Source of the DNA: JAFGRU01 sp016934985
Lineage (GTDB): Bacteria > Desulfobacterota > Desulfuromonadia > Desulfuromonadales > JAAYDE01
Direction of reading: 5' to 3'
Length of the DNA: 64,000 nucleotides
Assembly: GCA_963665045.2 (NCBI GenBank)
Contig: CAXXJQ010000009.1
Coordinates: 620,001 to 684,000 of the forward strand
Shown here: piece by piece, positions 32,974-41,280 of the stretch
Position numbering within the stretch: position 1 is the first letter of the stretch
Layout of the letters: each line of letters starts with the position of its first letter
Notes under the pieces: generated by a model
The model's database searches: none
Told to the model about the DNA's origin: nothing
What the model saw: the letters and a program-made list of their open reading frames with translations, nothing else
Position numbers and translations under genes: made by a program

Positions 32974-34023
32974 ATGAAATTACGTTCAATAGTCTGGATT
33001 GTCGCTGTTGTGATATTTTCACTGGTTGCCGCAGGTGGTGCGGTAGGGGCCGAAAAGAAAGATCCCCTGGCCGCCTGGAAACCGAATTTTGATCCAAGCG
33101 GGGCTCAATACACATATCTCGTATCCAACGTCTCTCATCCGGTCATCGAAGGGGTTGCCGCCGGTTACCGCATCCGCGACGCCGTCTGGGCAAAATCGGG
33201 GGGGCGCCTTTATGTTGATTATCGCCCGTTATCCCAGCTTGGCGGGGAAAAAGATGTTATCCGCAAGCTCAAAATGGGTGCCATCCAGGGCATGCTCTGC
33301 TCCTCGGTTGTCGCAGCCAATGTCGGCCACAAACTGGGCATTGTCAACCTCCCCTTTGTCGTCGATACCTTTGACAAATTGGACAAGCTGCGCAACACCC
33401 CGGAACTTTACGAGCCTTTTAAAAATTGCGCCCTGGCGGAAGGCCTCATGGTTGTCGACATTACCGGTTACGGAACCTACGGCTGGGCGACCACCACTCC
33501 CGTTGCCAACCTGGCAGATGCCGGAAACGTCAATTTCCGCATTGCCCAGGCACCCGTCAACAAAGACACTTACCAAGCCTGGGGCCTGAAATTCACGGTC
33601 ATGCCCTGGCCGGATGTCCCCCAGGCATTGCAGACCGGCGTTATCACCGGCCTCGACCATACCCCCATTGTCTGCAATATTACGAAAAAGTTTGAAGTCG
33701 CCAAATATTTCACCGAGGTCAATTACGCTCAGGGCCTTTTCATCCATCTGATGAATAAAAAATGGTACGATAAACTTCCCAAGGACCTTCAGCAGGTTCT
33801 GATCCAGGTTATCGAAGAAGAAAGTGCCAATACCCGTGAACTGACTAAGCAACAGCAGGTTGCCCAGATGGATGCCGCCAAGGCCAAAGGAATTAAGTTC
33901 TTCCAGCTTTCCGCCGAAGACAAAAATACTCTGACCCAGAAAAGCCAGCCGGTTATCGATTCCTGGCGGGAGAAGATTGGCCCGGAATACCTTGACAAGG
34001 TCATGGCCACTCTGGAAAAATAG
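32974..34023 (+). CDS. dctP: TRAP transporter substrate-binding protein DctP
   Basis: The 349-residue periplasmic binding protein has a signal peptide (IVAVVIFSLVAAGGAVGA). The DctP pattern follows: ISYPTS-like ligand loop, LGGEKDVIRKLKMGAIQGML, GNVNFRIAQAPV with the conserved carboxylate-binding Arg, and LPKDLQQVLIQVIEEE near the C terminus. It delivers an organic acid to the DctQM permease encoded next. The substrate cannot be named. GAGGGGG precedes the start. A strong terminator-like hairpin separates it from dctQ, as is common when the binding protein must be made in excess. Confidence 0.92.
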   Translation: MKLRSIVWIVAVVIFSLVAAGGAVGAEKKDPLAAWKPNFDPSGAQYTYLVSNVSHPVIEGVAAGYRIRDAVWAKSGGRLYVDYRPLSQLGGEKDVIRKLKMGAIQGMLCSSVVAANVGHKLGIVNLPFVVDTFDKLDKLRNTPELYEPFKNCALAEGLMVVDITGYGTYGWATTTPVANLADAGNVNFRIAQAPVNKDTYQAWGLKFTVMPWPDVPQALQTGVITGLDHTPIVCNITKKFEVAKYFTEVNYAQGLFIHLMNKKWYDKLPKDLQQVLIQVIEEESANTRELTKQQQVAQMDAAKAKGIKFFQLSAEDKNTLTQKSQPVIDSWREKIGPEYLDKVMATLEK

Positions 34024-34050
34024 TCGGCTTCTTCCAGCCAGTCATGTGAC

Positions 34051-34082
34051 AAAAGCCGGGAGGTCGCTCCCGGCTTTTTTTT
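34051..34082 (+). terminator. Intercistronic terminator/attenuator between dctP and dctQ
   Basis: A perfect 12-bp stem, AAAAGCCGGGAG with its complement, closes a four-base loop and ends in a run of eight T. It lies 10 bp before the dctQ start, so partial read-through would set a high DctP:DctQM ratio. Confidence 0.85.
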
Positions 34083-34091
34083 GGAGTTTCG

Positions 34092-34595
34092 ATGCAGCGA
34101 AAATATTTTCAGACCGTTGACAAAATCCTGGCGTTTATCGAGGATTGGTCTCTCTTTTTGAGCGTTTCCCTGGCTCTCGTCGTGGCCATGTCCAATATCA
34201 TTCTACGCAAGTTCACCCCCATCAGTCTTTACTGGTCGGATGAAGTAGTACGGAAAGTTATCTTTTTTTCCACCTTTGTCGGTTGCAGTGCAGCTATTCG
34301 AAGCAGGTCCTTAATCCGCGTGGATGCTCTTCCTCAGATTTTTCCCGGTCTCCAGAAACTTCTCACCTATGTCCACCATCTGGGAGTGGTGATCTTCTCC
34401 GTTCTGATGATCAAAATCGGTTGCGACATGACCATCGAGGTTTTTGGAGATGAATTTGCGCGCACCGCCACCCTGCAGATTCAGGAAGGCTATTTTTACG
34501 CGGTTCTTCCCATTGTTGGCGTCATGATGCTGATCCGGACCCTGATGCTCATGGTTGAAGATTGGAAAACGGCAGGCGAAAAACCCAAGGATTGA
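34092..34595 (+). CDS. dctQ: TRAP transporter small permease DctQ
   Basis: This 167-residue protein has four predicted membrane helices. It contains SNIILRKFTPISLYWSDEVVRKVIFF, the typical DctQ N-terminal region with NxxxR and W-x-E/D-E motifs, and VGCSAAIRSRSLIRVDAL. It pairs with DctM to use a sodium gradient for uptake. GGAG lies before ATG 34092. The frame is intact and of standard length. Confidence 0.9.
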   Translation: MQRKYFQTVDKILAFIEDWSLFLSVSLALVVAMSNIILRKFTPISLYWSDEVVRKVIFFSTFVGCSAAIRSRSLIRVDALPQIFPGLQKLLTYVHHLGVVIFSVLMIKIGCDMTIEVFGDEFARTATLQIQEGYFYAVLPIVGVMMLIRTLMLMVEDWKTAGEKPKD

Positions 34596-34630
34596 AATCC
34601 TGACCCTCTTAAAGAAAGAAACATCCAATA

Positions 34631-35920
34631 GTGGAAAATAGTTATTTAATTATTCTGGCAGTTTTGTTCGGAACCCTGGCGGCCACGGTCCCGGTTTTCA
34701 TGGCGCTTTTTTTCACCGGCCTCATCGGCCTCGTCTGGGTTGCGGGAATCGATCCCCAGATCGTCATTGAAGTCCTTTATCGCAGCATGGACAAGTTCGC
34801 CCTCATCGTCGTCCTCTTCTTTGTCCTCTGCGGCAACATCATGACCACCGGCAGTATCGTCGAGAAACTGGTCAAGACTGCCAATTCCGTGGCCGGATTT
34901 CTCCCTGGCGGCCTGGCCATCGCCGGGGTTATCGCCTGCGGGCTCTTCGGCGCCATTTCCGGCTCCACCGTAGCCACAGTGGTGGCCATCGGCGGGTTCA
35001 TGATCCCGGCCCTCATCGAACATCATTACGATGAGAGCTTCAGCGTCGGCATCATGACAACGGCTCCCATCCTTGGGGTCGTCATTCCGCCTTCCATCTC
35101 CATGATTCTTTACGCCATGGTCACCAACGACTCTTTGGAGGCTCTGTTCCTGACCGGCTTTATCCCCGGCATAATGATTATTATCGGGCTCTCCCTTTAC
35201 GCCTATTTTTTCTGCAGGAAAAAGACCTTCGATACCTTGAAGCGTCCCCCGTTGCGGGAAGTGCTCAAGGTTTTGCGGGAAAGCATTTGGGCTCTGTTCC
35301 TTCCGGTCCTCATTTTCGGAGGCATATACTCGGGGGTTTTTACGGCCAACGAGGCCGCGGTCGTCGCCTGTTTCTATGCTTTCTTCGTTGAGGTCTGCAT
35401 CCATCGGGACATGAAACTGAAAGACATAAAAAGGGTCATCGTCTCATCCGCCGTCACATCCGCCACCCTGCTGGTAATCGTGGCCGGTGCTTCGGTCTTC
35501 GGCGAATATCTGACTTTCGAACAAATCCCCGGTAAAATCGCTGATGCCGTTGTCACCAACATCCACAATCCCTACGTTTTCCTTCTGGCCGTCAATATCC
35601 TGCTCTTGATTGTCGGCATGTTCATGGACATCATCTCGGCGACCCTCATCCTAACCCCGATTTTCCTGCCGCTGTTGTCACAGTTCGGCATTGACACCAT
35701 GCATTTCGGCCTGATCATGACCATCAACCTGGGCATCGGCTACTGCACCCCACCACTCGGCGTCAGCCTTTACATTTCCAGCACCGTCGTCGATCGCGAT
35801 ATTCTGTTTGTCACCAAGGCAGTCCTTCCTTTTCTCGCCATCCAGTTCGTAATTCTGTTAATATTGACTTATTGGGCGGATTTGGTGATGTTCCTGCCAC
35901 GCCTCGTTTACGGGCCTTGA
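34631..35920 (+). CDS. dctM: TRAP transporter large permease DctM
   Basis: This 429-residue integral membrane protein has about twelve hydrophobic segments. Family motifs include FVLCGNIMTTGSIVEKLV, GAISGSTVATVVAIGGFMIPAL, TTAPILGVVIPPSISMILYA and a C-terminal LGIGYCTPPLGVSLYISS. It is the main transmembrane path of the TRAP transporter. Start GTG 34631 has only a weak AAAG upstream; translation is probably coupled to dctQ, 35 bp upstream. Confidence 0.94.
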   Translation: MENSYLIILAVLFGTLAATVPVFMALFFTGLIGLVWVAGIDPQIVIEVLYRSMDKFALIVVLFFVLCGNIMTTGSIVEKLVKTANSVAGFLPGGLAIAGVIACGLFGAISGSTVATVVAIGGFMIPALIEHHYDESFSVGIMTTAPILGVVIPPSISMILYAMVTNDSLEALFLTGFIPGIMIIIGLSLYAYFFCRKKTFDTLKRPPLREVLKVLRESIWALFLPVLIFGGIYSGVFTANEAAVVACFYAFFVEVCIHRDMKLKDIKRVIVSSAVTSATLLVIVAGASVFGEYLTFEQIPGKIADAVVTNIHNPYVFLLAVNILLLIVGMFMDIISATLILTPIFLPLLSQFGIDTMHFGLIMTINLGIGYCTPPLGVSLYISSTVVDRDILFVTKAVLPFLAIQFVILLILTYWADLVMFLPRLVYGP

Positions 35921-35994
35921 AAAATTATCCTGCTTTGTTTTGTTGCCGTCTCCATCTCTAATTTCAGGTGGGGAACGCCAAAAAAGGAGTCCCT

Positions 35995-36435
35995 ATGGTT
36001 CGAATCAGCGAGAGTAGAATTATGGTGCCTGTGGACGGTTCTAAAACCTCGACCAAAACCATTGAGGCTATCATAGAAAACAAGGAGGTTTTTCACTCCA
36101 CCCTCACTGTCCTGCATGTCGTTGACCTCAACAAACTGAGCTATCGGATGATCCCTGATTTTCAGATGGAAATGATCGAGGAGGCGGCTCAAAAGGCGGG
36201 CAAAGAGATTCTTCACGGTCAGGCAGAGCTGTTTAAAAAAGCAGGCATGAAAATCGAGGAGCGTCTCGAAACCGGTGCTCCCCGGGAAGTGATCTGCAAA
36301 ATAGTCAATGATGAAAGCTATGATCTGATCATTATTGGCCGCCGGGGAGGCAAAGGGGTCATTCGGGACGTTCTTTTCGGCTCGACGGCCAACTTTGTTC
36401 TCCATCACGTGGCCTGCCCGGTATTGCTATTTTAA
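35995..36435 (+). CDS. Universal stress protein A family
   Basis: This 146-residue UspA-type protein starts MVRISESRIMVPVDGSKTSTK. It carries the ATP-binding signature near the C terminus, GRRGGKGVIRDVLFGSTANFV, followed by ACPVLLF. AAAAAGGAG sits at good distance from ATG 35995. Usp genes often follow TRAP transporter genes, and it may be cotranscribed with dctM (74-bp gap). It is followed by the candidate small selenoprotein. Confidence 0.9.
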   Translation: MVRISESRIMVPVDGSKTSTKTIEAIIENKEVFHSTLTVLHVVDLNKLSYRMIPDFQMEMIEEAAQKAGKEILHGQAELFKKAGMKIEERLETGAPREVICKIVNDESYDLIIIGRRGGKGVIRDVLFGSTANFVLHHVACPVLLF

Positions 36436-36494
36436 ACCCGGATTATCCATGAATAAGCAGGGCTAGCCCTTTTCAGGCAAGGAGAAAAAAGACG

Positions 36495-36659
36495 ATGGAA
36501 GATATTTTGATGGTATTGGGGGTCCTGGCCGTCTGGTTTGTGCTCAACAAATGGATTTTACCCCGGTTGGGAATCAACACCTGAATGTCGAACAGTTGCA
36601 GCCTTCCCGTGAGGAAGGAAAAAGAAAACAAACCGGATGATGAAGAAAAAAAGGAATGA
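36495..36659 (+). CDS. Candidate 54-residue membrane selenoprotein (in-frame UGA)
   Basis: ATG 36495 follows AAGGAG (36479-36484). The frame encodes a hydrophobic helix, MEDILMVLGVLAVWFVLNKW, then ILPRLGINT, reaches TGA at 36582-36584, and continues in frame as MSNSCSLPVRKEKENKPDD and EEKKE to a second TGA inside the terminator stem. Read through, it has one N-terminal membrane helix, selenocysteine at 30, Cys at 35 and a charged tail. The UGA lies 24 bases before the loop of a SECIS-like hairpin. If the UGA is a stop, the product is a 29-residue membrane peptide; reinitiation at the adjacent ATG (TGAATG) is another option. No selenocysteine machinery genes lie in this window. Confidence 0.5.
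36602..36618 (+). promoter_or_regulatory. SECIS-like hairpin downstream of the in-frame UGA
   Basis: CCTTCC (36602-36607) and GGAAGG (36613-36618) form a 6-bp stem with the loop CGTGA, which contains the GU dinucleotide expected in a bacterial SECIS. The loop begins 24 bases after the UGA, within the usual 16-37 window. Confidence 0.45.
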
Positions 36660-36684
36660 GGGGCTAACCCCCTTGTTCCTTTTT
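36651..36684. terminator. Bidirectional terminator between the Usp/selenoprotein unit and cardiolipin synthase
   Basis: AAGGAATGAGGGG pairs with CCCCCTTGTTCCTT and is flanked by T runs on both strands. The stem overlaps the final stop codon of the candidate selenoprotein frame. Confidence 0.75.
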
Positions 36685-36701
36685 CAGTTTCAGGTAGCAG
36701 A

Positions 36702-38138
36702 TTAGAGATAGGGGGAGAACAATTTAAAAAAGGAATCCCGCATTTTGATAGGCAAAGGACGGCCATCGACTTCTTCGAGGGTTACCTGCCGGGACATGCG
36801 TAGAACAGTATTGAAATGATCGACCAGGGTTTTGACCAGTTGGGGATCGAAAACTTCGAGGTTGAACTCAAAATTGAGGCGCAGGCTCCGGGTGTCGAGG
36901 TTGGCCGAGCCGATCATGGCAAAAAAGTTGTCCACCAGGAGAAGTTTGGTGTGGGAAAACGGCGGCGGGCGGTAATAGATCTTGGTGCCGTATTCGAGAA
37001 GCTCCCAGAGCATGGCCCGCGAAGCCCAGTGCACGTAGGGGAGGTTGTTTTTGCCCGGGAGAATGATATCCACCTTCACTCCCCGCAAGACCGCGCTGTT
37101 GATCGAGGCGATGAGGTCGCGGCTGGGAATGAAATAGGGCGTCATGATCCGCACCCGCTGCCCTGCCGAGTTGAGACAACCGTCCAGCAGCCAGCGCAGT
37201 TTTTCGAAATCTTCGTTGGGTCCGGCACTGATCCCCCTGCAGAAAGCCTCGCCGTCCTCCAGGGGCGGAGGGAAACAGGGTTCGGGGGCCGGTTCCCGGG
37301 TGACAAACTGCCAGTCTTCAAGGAAGGCACTCTGAAGCTGGCCGACAACCGGCCCGCGGACGCGGAAATGAAGATCGCTGGCATCCTCGGAGGTCAGGTG
37401 ACTCGAAAGCAGGCTTTTGCCGATATTCATCCCTCCGGAAAAGCCAGTTTCGCCATCTACGATCAACAATTTACGGTGGTTGCGAAGATGCAGATGGGCC
37501 GGCACAAAGGAGGAAAAAGGGGGAAGGAAGCGGGCATGCCGGACCTTGCTGCCGCGAAAAAGGCGCCGGGTGGTCGGCAGAGAATAGTATTCCCCCAGGG
37601 CATCCACAAGGACCCGCACGTCGACCCCACGTTCCGCCGCCTTTTTCAATTCATCAATGAATTGCCGTCCGATGGCGTCCGTACCAAAAATATAGGTTGA
37701 GAGAAAAACGCTTTTGCGGGCCTTTGCAATCGCCTTCAGCATAGCTGAAAAGGTTTCAGCTGCTGTAAAAAAAGGCTCGAGACGGTTGCCGCTCACCAGC
37801 GGTCGGCGCGTAATGGCGTTGGAAAGGCTAAGCAGGACAGAGAGGTTGGAAGCCGGGAAAGAAGGTATTTGATCGGGCGATATGATTTCACAACCGGACT
37901 TTGCACGTATCCACTCAGTGCCTTGACCGCTGGCCTGCCAGCCCCGGGCCCGGGTACGGATGCGGTTGACGCCGAGGAGCCAATAGAGGCAGAATCCTCC
38001 GGGAAGGAGCAGACAAGCCACGATCCAACCCAGTGCAGAGCGCGGATCGCGCTTGTAGAGAAGGGCATGCCCGGCCGAAAGGACGGCAGCAAAGTAGAGA
38101 AGTCCCCAAAAGAGCCAGTCAAAAAAATCCATCGGCAT
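36702..38138 (-). CDS. cls: Cardiolipin synthase (phospholipase D family)
   Basis: The 478-residue membrane enzyme has two N-terminal hydrophobic segments (LFWGLLYFAAVLSAGHALL and ALGWIVACLLLPGGFCLYWLLG). Two HKD phosphatidyltransferase motifs follow: HLRNHRKLLIVDGETGFSGG and FSHTKLLLVDNFFAMIGSANLD. It condenses phosphatidylglycerol molecules, or related lipids, to cardiolipin. The length is standard. AGGGG precedes the first ATG at 38138; a second ATG two codons later is possible. It is convergent with the Usp unit. Confidence 0.92.
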   Translation of the reverse strand: MPMDFFDWLFWGLLYFAAVLSAGHALLYKRDPRSALGWIVACLLLPGGFCLYWLLGVNRIRTRARGWQASGQGTEWIRAKSGCEIISPDQIPSFPASNLSVLLSLSNAITRRPLVSGNRLEPFFTAAETFSAMLKAIAKARKSVFLSTYIFGTDAIGRQFIDELKKAAERGVDVRVLVDALGEYYSLPTTRRLFRGSKVRHARFLPPFSSFVPAHLHLRNHRKLLIVDGETGFSGGMNIGKSLLSSHLTSEDASDLHFRVRGPVVGQLQSAFLEDWQFVTREPAPEPCFPPPLEDGEAFCRGISAGPNEDFEKLRWLLDGCLNSAGQRVRIMTPYFIPSRDLIASINSAVLRGVKVDIILPGKNNLPYVHWASRAMLWELLEYGTKIYYRPPPFSHTKLLLVDNFFAMIGSANLDTRSLRLNFEFNLEVFDPQLVKTLVDHFNTVLRMSRQVTLEEVDGRPLPIKMRDSFFKLFSPYL

Positions 38139-38171
38139 AATCCCCTAAGCAGGTTTCTGAAAGGCTTGCAG

Positions 38172-38290
38172 AGTAACTATTCAGCTAATGGCCTCGCGGC
38201 AACCCATAGAAAGGGCATGTAGCCAGGATGAGTTTATACAGCACTTATGTGAGTCCATCAGCGGGCGAGGTGCAATGTTGCCTCTCATAA
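38172..38290 (-). repeat. MITE-like element, degraded copy
   Basis: GTAACTATTCAGC, CTCGCGGCAACCCATAGAAAGGGCATG and GGGCGAGGTGCAATGTTGCC follow the order of copy 1. The centre and right terminus are lost and no flanking repeat is seen. It lies between the trxB and cls genes. Confidence 0.5.
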
Positions 38291-38321
38291 AAGGGACTTC
38301 CAGCCCACCAGTTAAAAACAT

Positions 38322-39263
38322 TTACCCTTCAAGTGATTCCAGGTAGCGTTCAGCAAGAATGGCTGCCATGCAGCCCGATCCGGCCGCGGTTATGGCCTGT
38401 CTGAAAACGGCATCCTGCACGTCGCCGGCGGCAAAAACTCCGGGAATATTGGTTTCCGCGCCATTTCTGGTCAGCAGATAGCCCCGCTCATCCATATCAA
38501 GCTGGTCTTTAAACAGGTCGGTGTTGGGGACGTGGCCGATGGCGACAAATAAGCCATCGCAGGGGAAATCTTCCTCTTTCTCCGTCGGCAGGTGTTTCAG
38601 GGTAATGCCGGACAGGCCTTTTTGTTTGTCGCCATGAATAGCGGAGACCACCGTATCCCAATGAAATTCCATCTTGTCGTTTTTCAAGGCACGTTCCTGC
38701 AATGGCAGGGACGCGCGCAATTCGTTGCGACGGTGGATGACATGGACCTTTTTGGCAAAGCGGGTCAAAAAAGTCGCCTCCTCCATGGCCGTATCACCGC
38801 CACCGACAACGACCACCTCTTTGTCGCGGTAAAAGAATCCGTCGCAGGTGGCGCAAACCGAAACACCTTTGCCGTAAAGGTCCCATTCATTGGCCAAACC
38901 GAGCATGCGGGGCGATGCGCCGGTACTGACAATTACAGTACGGGTTTGATAGATGTCCTTGCCAACCTCCACCTCCACGGGAGAGTTACCCAGCCTGACA
39001 GCTGTAACCTCCGCGGTCAGGAACTCTGCACCAAAACGTTTTGCCTGTTTTTCCATCTCAGCCATCAGAACCGGGCCGTCGATTCCCTCAGAAAATCCCG
39101 GGAAATTATCAACCTCAGTTGTGTTGGTCAGCTGGCCTCCCGGCTGCCGGCCATGGATTACCAGAGGATTGAGGCTAGACCGGCCTGTGTAAATAGCTGC
39201 GGTCAAACCGGCCGGGCCTGAACCCAAAATAATGACATCGTGGACTTTACTTTCCTTCGGCAT
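38322..39263 (-). CDS. trxB: Thioredoxin reductase
   Basis: The 313-residue flavoprotein begins MPKESKVHDVIILGSGPAGL with the FAD-binding GxGxxG. It has the redox pair Cys137-Cys140 in GVSVCATCDGFFY and the NADPH-binding GGGDTAMEEA motif, and ends with GVFAAGDVQD. It reduces thioredoxin with NADPH. ATG 39263 has AAGGAGG and lies inside the end of lipA (17-bp overlap), so it is the last gene of the rubredoxin-ferredoxin-lipB-lipA-trxB operon. Confidence 0.95.
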   Translation of the reverse strand: MPKESKVHDVIILGSGPAGLTAAIYTGRSSLNPLVIHGRQPGGQLTNTTEVDNFPGFSEGIDGPVLMAEMEKQAKRFGAEFLTAEVTAVRLGNSPVEVEVGKDIYQTRTVIVSTGASPRMLGLANEWDLYGKGVSVCATCDGFFYRDKEVVVVGGGDTAMEEATFLTRFAKKVHVIHRRNELRASLPLQERALKNDKMEFHWDTVVSAIHGDKQKGLSGITLKHLPTEKEEDFPCDGLFVAIGHVPNTDLFKDQLDMDERGYLLTRNGAETNIPGVFAAGDVQDAVFRQAITAAGSGCMAAILAERYLESLEG

Positions 39264-40134
39264 GTATAACCTCCTTGAACTGCTCTTCAGCATGGTAGGA
39301 CGAGCGAACCAGAGGCCCGGCCTCCACATGAATAAAACCAATTTCCAAACCCTCTTCCCGCATATCGGCAAATTCCTCCGGTGCAACATAGCGCTGCACC
39401 GGGAAGTGTTTGCGGGTCGGCTGTAAATACTGCCCCAAGGTCAAAAGCCGGCATCCCGCATCCACCAGATCCTTCATGGCGTTGGCAATTTCCGATCGGG
39501 TTTCCCCCATACCAACCATGAGACCGGATTTAGTTGGAATGTCCGGTTTCATTTTGCGGCTGTTTCGCAACACATCCAGGGAACGCTGGTACACAGCCTG
39601 GGAACGAACCCTGGCATAGAGTCTCGGGACCGTCTCCAGGTTATGCCCCAGAATATCCGGCCCGGCTTCGAGTATTTTTTCCAGGGCTCGCCGATCCCCG
39701 CCAAGGTCGGGTATCAAAACCTCCACTCGGCAGTCAGGAGCCGCCCGGCGCACGGCCCGGATCAGATCGACAAAGAGAGCCGCGCCGCCGTCCGCCAGAT
39801 CGTCCCTGGTCACCGAAGTAACGACAGCATGCCTGAGTTGTAGTTCTGCAATGGCTTCAGCCACTTTCCGGGGTTCACCTTCATCAACCGTTTTCGGAGT
39901 GCCATGGCTGACGTTGCAGAAAGCGCAGTCACGGGTGCAACAATCTCCCAGAATCATAAAGGTCGCAGTTCCCCGGCTCCAGCATTCCCCTTGGTTAGGG
40001 CAGGCAGCACTGCGGCATACCGAGTGAAGACCATGGGCACGATGAAGGCGCTCGATACGGGCATAATCCGGCCCACCTTTGAAGCGAACCTTGAGCCAGT
40101 CCGGTTTGCGCAGCAGTTTGTCAGTGGTATTCAT
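39247..40134 (-). CDS. lipA: Lipoyl synthase
   Basis: The 295-residue radical SAM enzyme has both iron-sulfur motifs. The auxiliary cluster site is CRSAACPNQGECW (C-x4-C-x5-C), and the SAM cluster is in GDCCTRDCAFCNV (CxxxCxxC). The C-terminal RSSYHAEE region is present. It inserts two sulfur atoms into octanoyl groups to form lipoate on dehydrogenase complexes. ATG 40134 lies within the end of lipB (14-bp overlap), indicating coupled translation. Neighbouring ferredoxin and thioredoxin reductase genes could supply reducing power. Confidence 0.97.
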   Translation of the reverse strand: MNTTDKLLRKPDWLKVRFKGGPDYARIERLHRAHGLHSVCRSAACPNQGECWSRGTATFMILGDCCTRDCAFCNVSHGTPKTVDEGEPRKVAEAIAELQLRHAVVTSVTRDDLADGGAALFVDLIRAVRRAAPDCRVEVLIPDLGGDRRALEKILEAGPDILGHNLETVPRLYARVRSQAVYQRSLDVLRNSRKMKPDIPTKSGLMVGMGETRSEIANAMKDLVDAGCRLLTLGQYLQPTRKHFPVQRYVAPEEFADMREEGLEIGFIHVEAGPLVRSSYHAEEQFKEVIHAEGK

Positions 40135-40780
40135 ATTCCCCCAGATATTCGGCTTGAAAAATCCGGCCGAAGGAGTGCACCAACTCTTCCTCAACCGTTT
40201 CCAGAGAAATATCCCGGCCAATGATTTCTTCCAGGGAGATCATTTCAACACCTTCCAGGCCACACGGGACAATGGTTTCAAAGCCGGAAAGATCATTTCT
40301 CACGTTTAAGGCAAAACCGTGCCAGCTTACCCAGCGGCGAACGGCGACACCGATGGAAGCGAGTTTTTTCTCCCCAACCCATATTCCTGTACGACCTTCG
40401 ACAGTACGGGCGCTCACCCCCAAATGGGCGACAACATCCAACAGTACCTTTTCCAGCATACGGAGGTAAAGGTGAAGATCACGCCCGACGACATCCAGCT
40501 TTACGATCGGGTAACCCACCACCTGTCCCGGGCCGTGAAAGGTAACATCCCCTCCACGTTCCACTTTCACAACATCAATCCCGTTGCGAGAGAAAAAATC
40601 ACAAGGGACCAAAGGGCTGAAAGACCTGACCCCTCGACCCAGAGTGACCACCGGGGTGTGCTCAAGAAGAATCAGGAAATCAGCCTCTTCCTTTAATCTC
40701 CTGGCCACAAGTTCTGTTTGCAACACAAGGCCCGAGCGGTATGAAATCCGTCCGGGCCTCAGAGTGTAAAAACGATTCAT
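40121..40780 (-). CDS. lipB: Octanoyltransferase LipB
   Basis: The 219-residue enzyme carries the LipB signature RGGDVTFHGPGQVVGYPIV. The substrate Lys region is EKKLASIGVAVRRWVSWHGFALNV, and the catalytic Cys is in ETIVPCGLEGVEM. It transfers octanoate from acyl carrier protein to lipoyl domains, the step before LipA. The start MNRFYTLRPGRISY at 40780 fits the family although the SD is weak; upstream in-frame residues to 40858 overlap the ferredoxin gene and are unlikely. Confidence 0.94.
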   Translation of the reverse strand: MNRFYTLRPGRISYRSGLVLQTELVARRLKEEADFLILLEHTPVVTLGRGVRSFSPLVPCDFFSRNGIDVVKVERGGDVTFHGPGQVVGYPIVKLDVVGRDLHLYLRMLEKVLLDVVAHLGVSARTVEGRTGIWVGEKKLASIGVAVRRWVSWHGFALNVRNDLSGFETIVPCGLEGVEMISLEEIIGRDISLETVEEELVHSFGRIFQAEYLGEYEYH

Positions 40781-40827
40781 TCGGAATCGGTTCTTTTTGC
40801 GATAATTTAGTTTGGGGGAATAATCAA

Positions 40828-41016
40828 TTAGTTCCAGTGGATACAGGAAACAGGACATCCCTCGATAGCTTCCATGATTTTTATCTTTGAGGCCCCAAAA
40901 GCATTATAAACTTCTGCAGAATTGTTTTCGTTCATCCTGAATACTTCGGGGACTGTGTCCACACACAACTGACAGCTGATACAGGCCTCTTGATCTACAA
41001 AGGGCTGCCGATCCAT
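40828..41016 (-). CDS. Single [4Fe-4S] ferredoxin
   Basis: The 62-residue acidic protein has one cluster motif, EACISCQLCVDTVPEVF (C-x2-C-x2-C), with the fourth ligand in EGCPVSCIHWN; the extra Cys in CPVSC may be structural. It is the monocluster type found in Desulfovibrio and relatives. The start lies 13 bp after the rubredoxin stop and the SD overlaps that stop. It may serve as electron donor for LipA or another nearby iron-sulfur enzyme; that link is an inference from position. Confidence 0.92.
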   Translation of the reverse strand: MDRQPFVDQEACISCQLCVDTVPEVFRMNENNSAEVYNAFGASKIKIMEAIEGCPVSCIHWN

Positions 41017-41029
41017 GCTCTGACCTCAC

Positions 41030-41188
41030 TCAAGTTTTTTCGAAATTACTTTTATCCGCTCCACAGAGTGGGCACACCCAGTCCTCGGGGAGATCCTCAA
41101 AAGCGGTTCCGGAAGCGACGCCCGCATCCGGGTCACCTTCCGCAGGATCATAAATGTAATTGCACACCACACAACGATATTTATCCAT
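41030..41188 (-). CDS. Rubredoxin
   Basis: The 52-residue protein starts MDKYRCVVCNYIYDPAEGD and contains the second knuckle WVCPLCGADKSNF. The two CxxC pairs coordinate one iron, and the length and the aromatic residues are those of a classical rubredoxin. GGAGG lies 6 bp before ATG 41188. It is the first gene of the operon with ferredoxin, lipB, lipA and trxB. Rubredoxins carry electrons in anaerobes, for example to oxygen- or superoxide-detoxifying enzymes. Confidence 0.95.
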   Translation of the reverse strand: MDKYRCVVCNYIYDPAEGDPDAGVASGTAFEDLPEDWVCPLCGADKSNFEKT

Positions 41189-41280
41189 TACTGCCTCCGC
41201 CACAGATGATAGATTTTAAGCACCTAAGAAAAACAAAATGAAAATCAGTTTAAAGGATAGTCCTCTTTTTCGCAACCACT

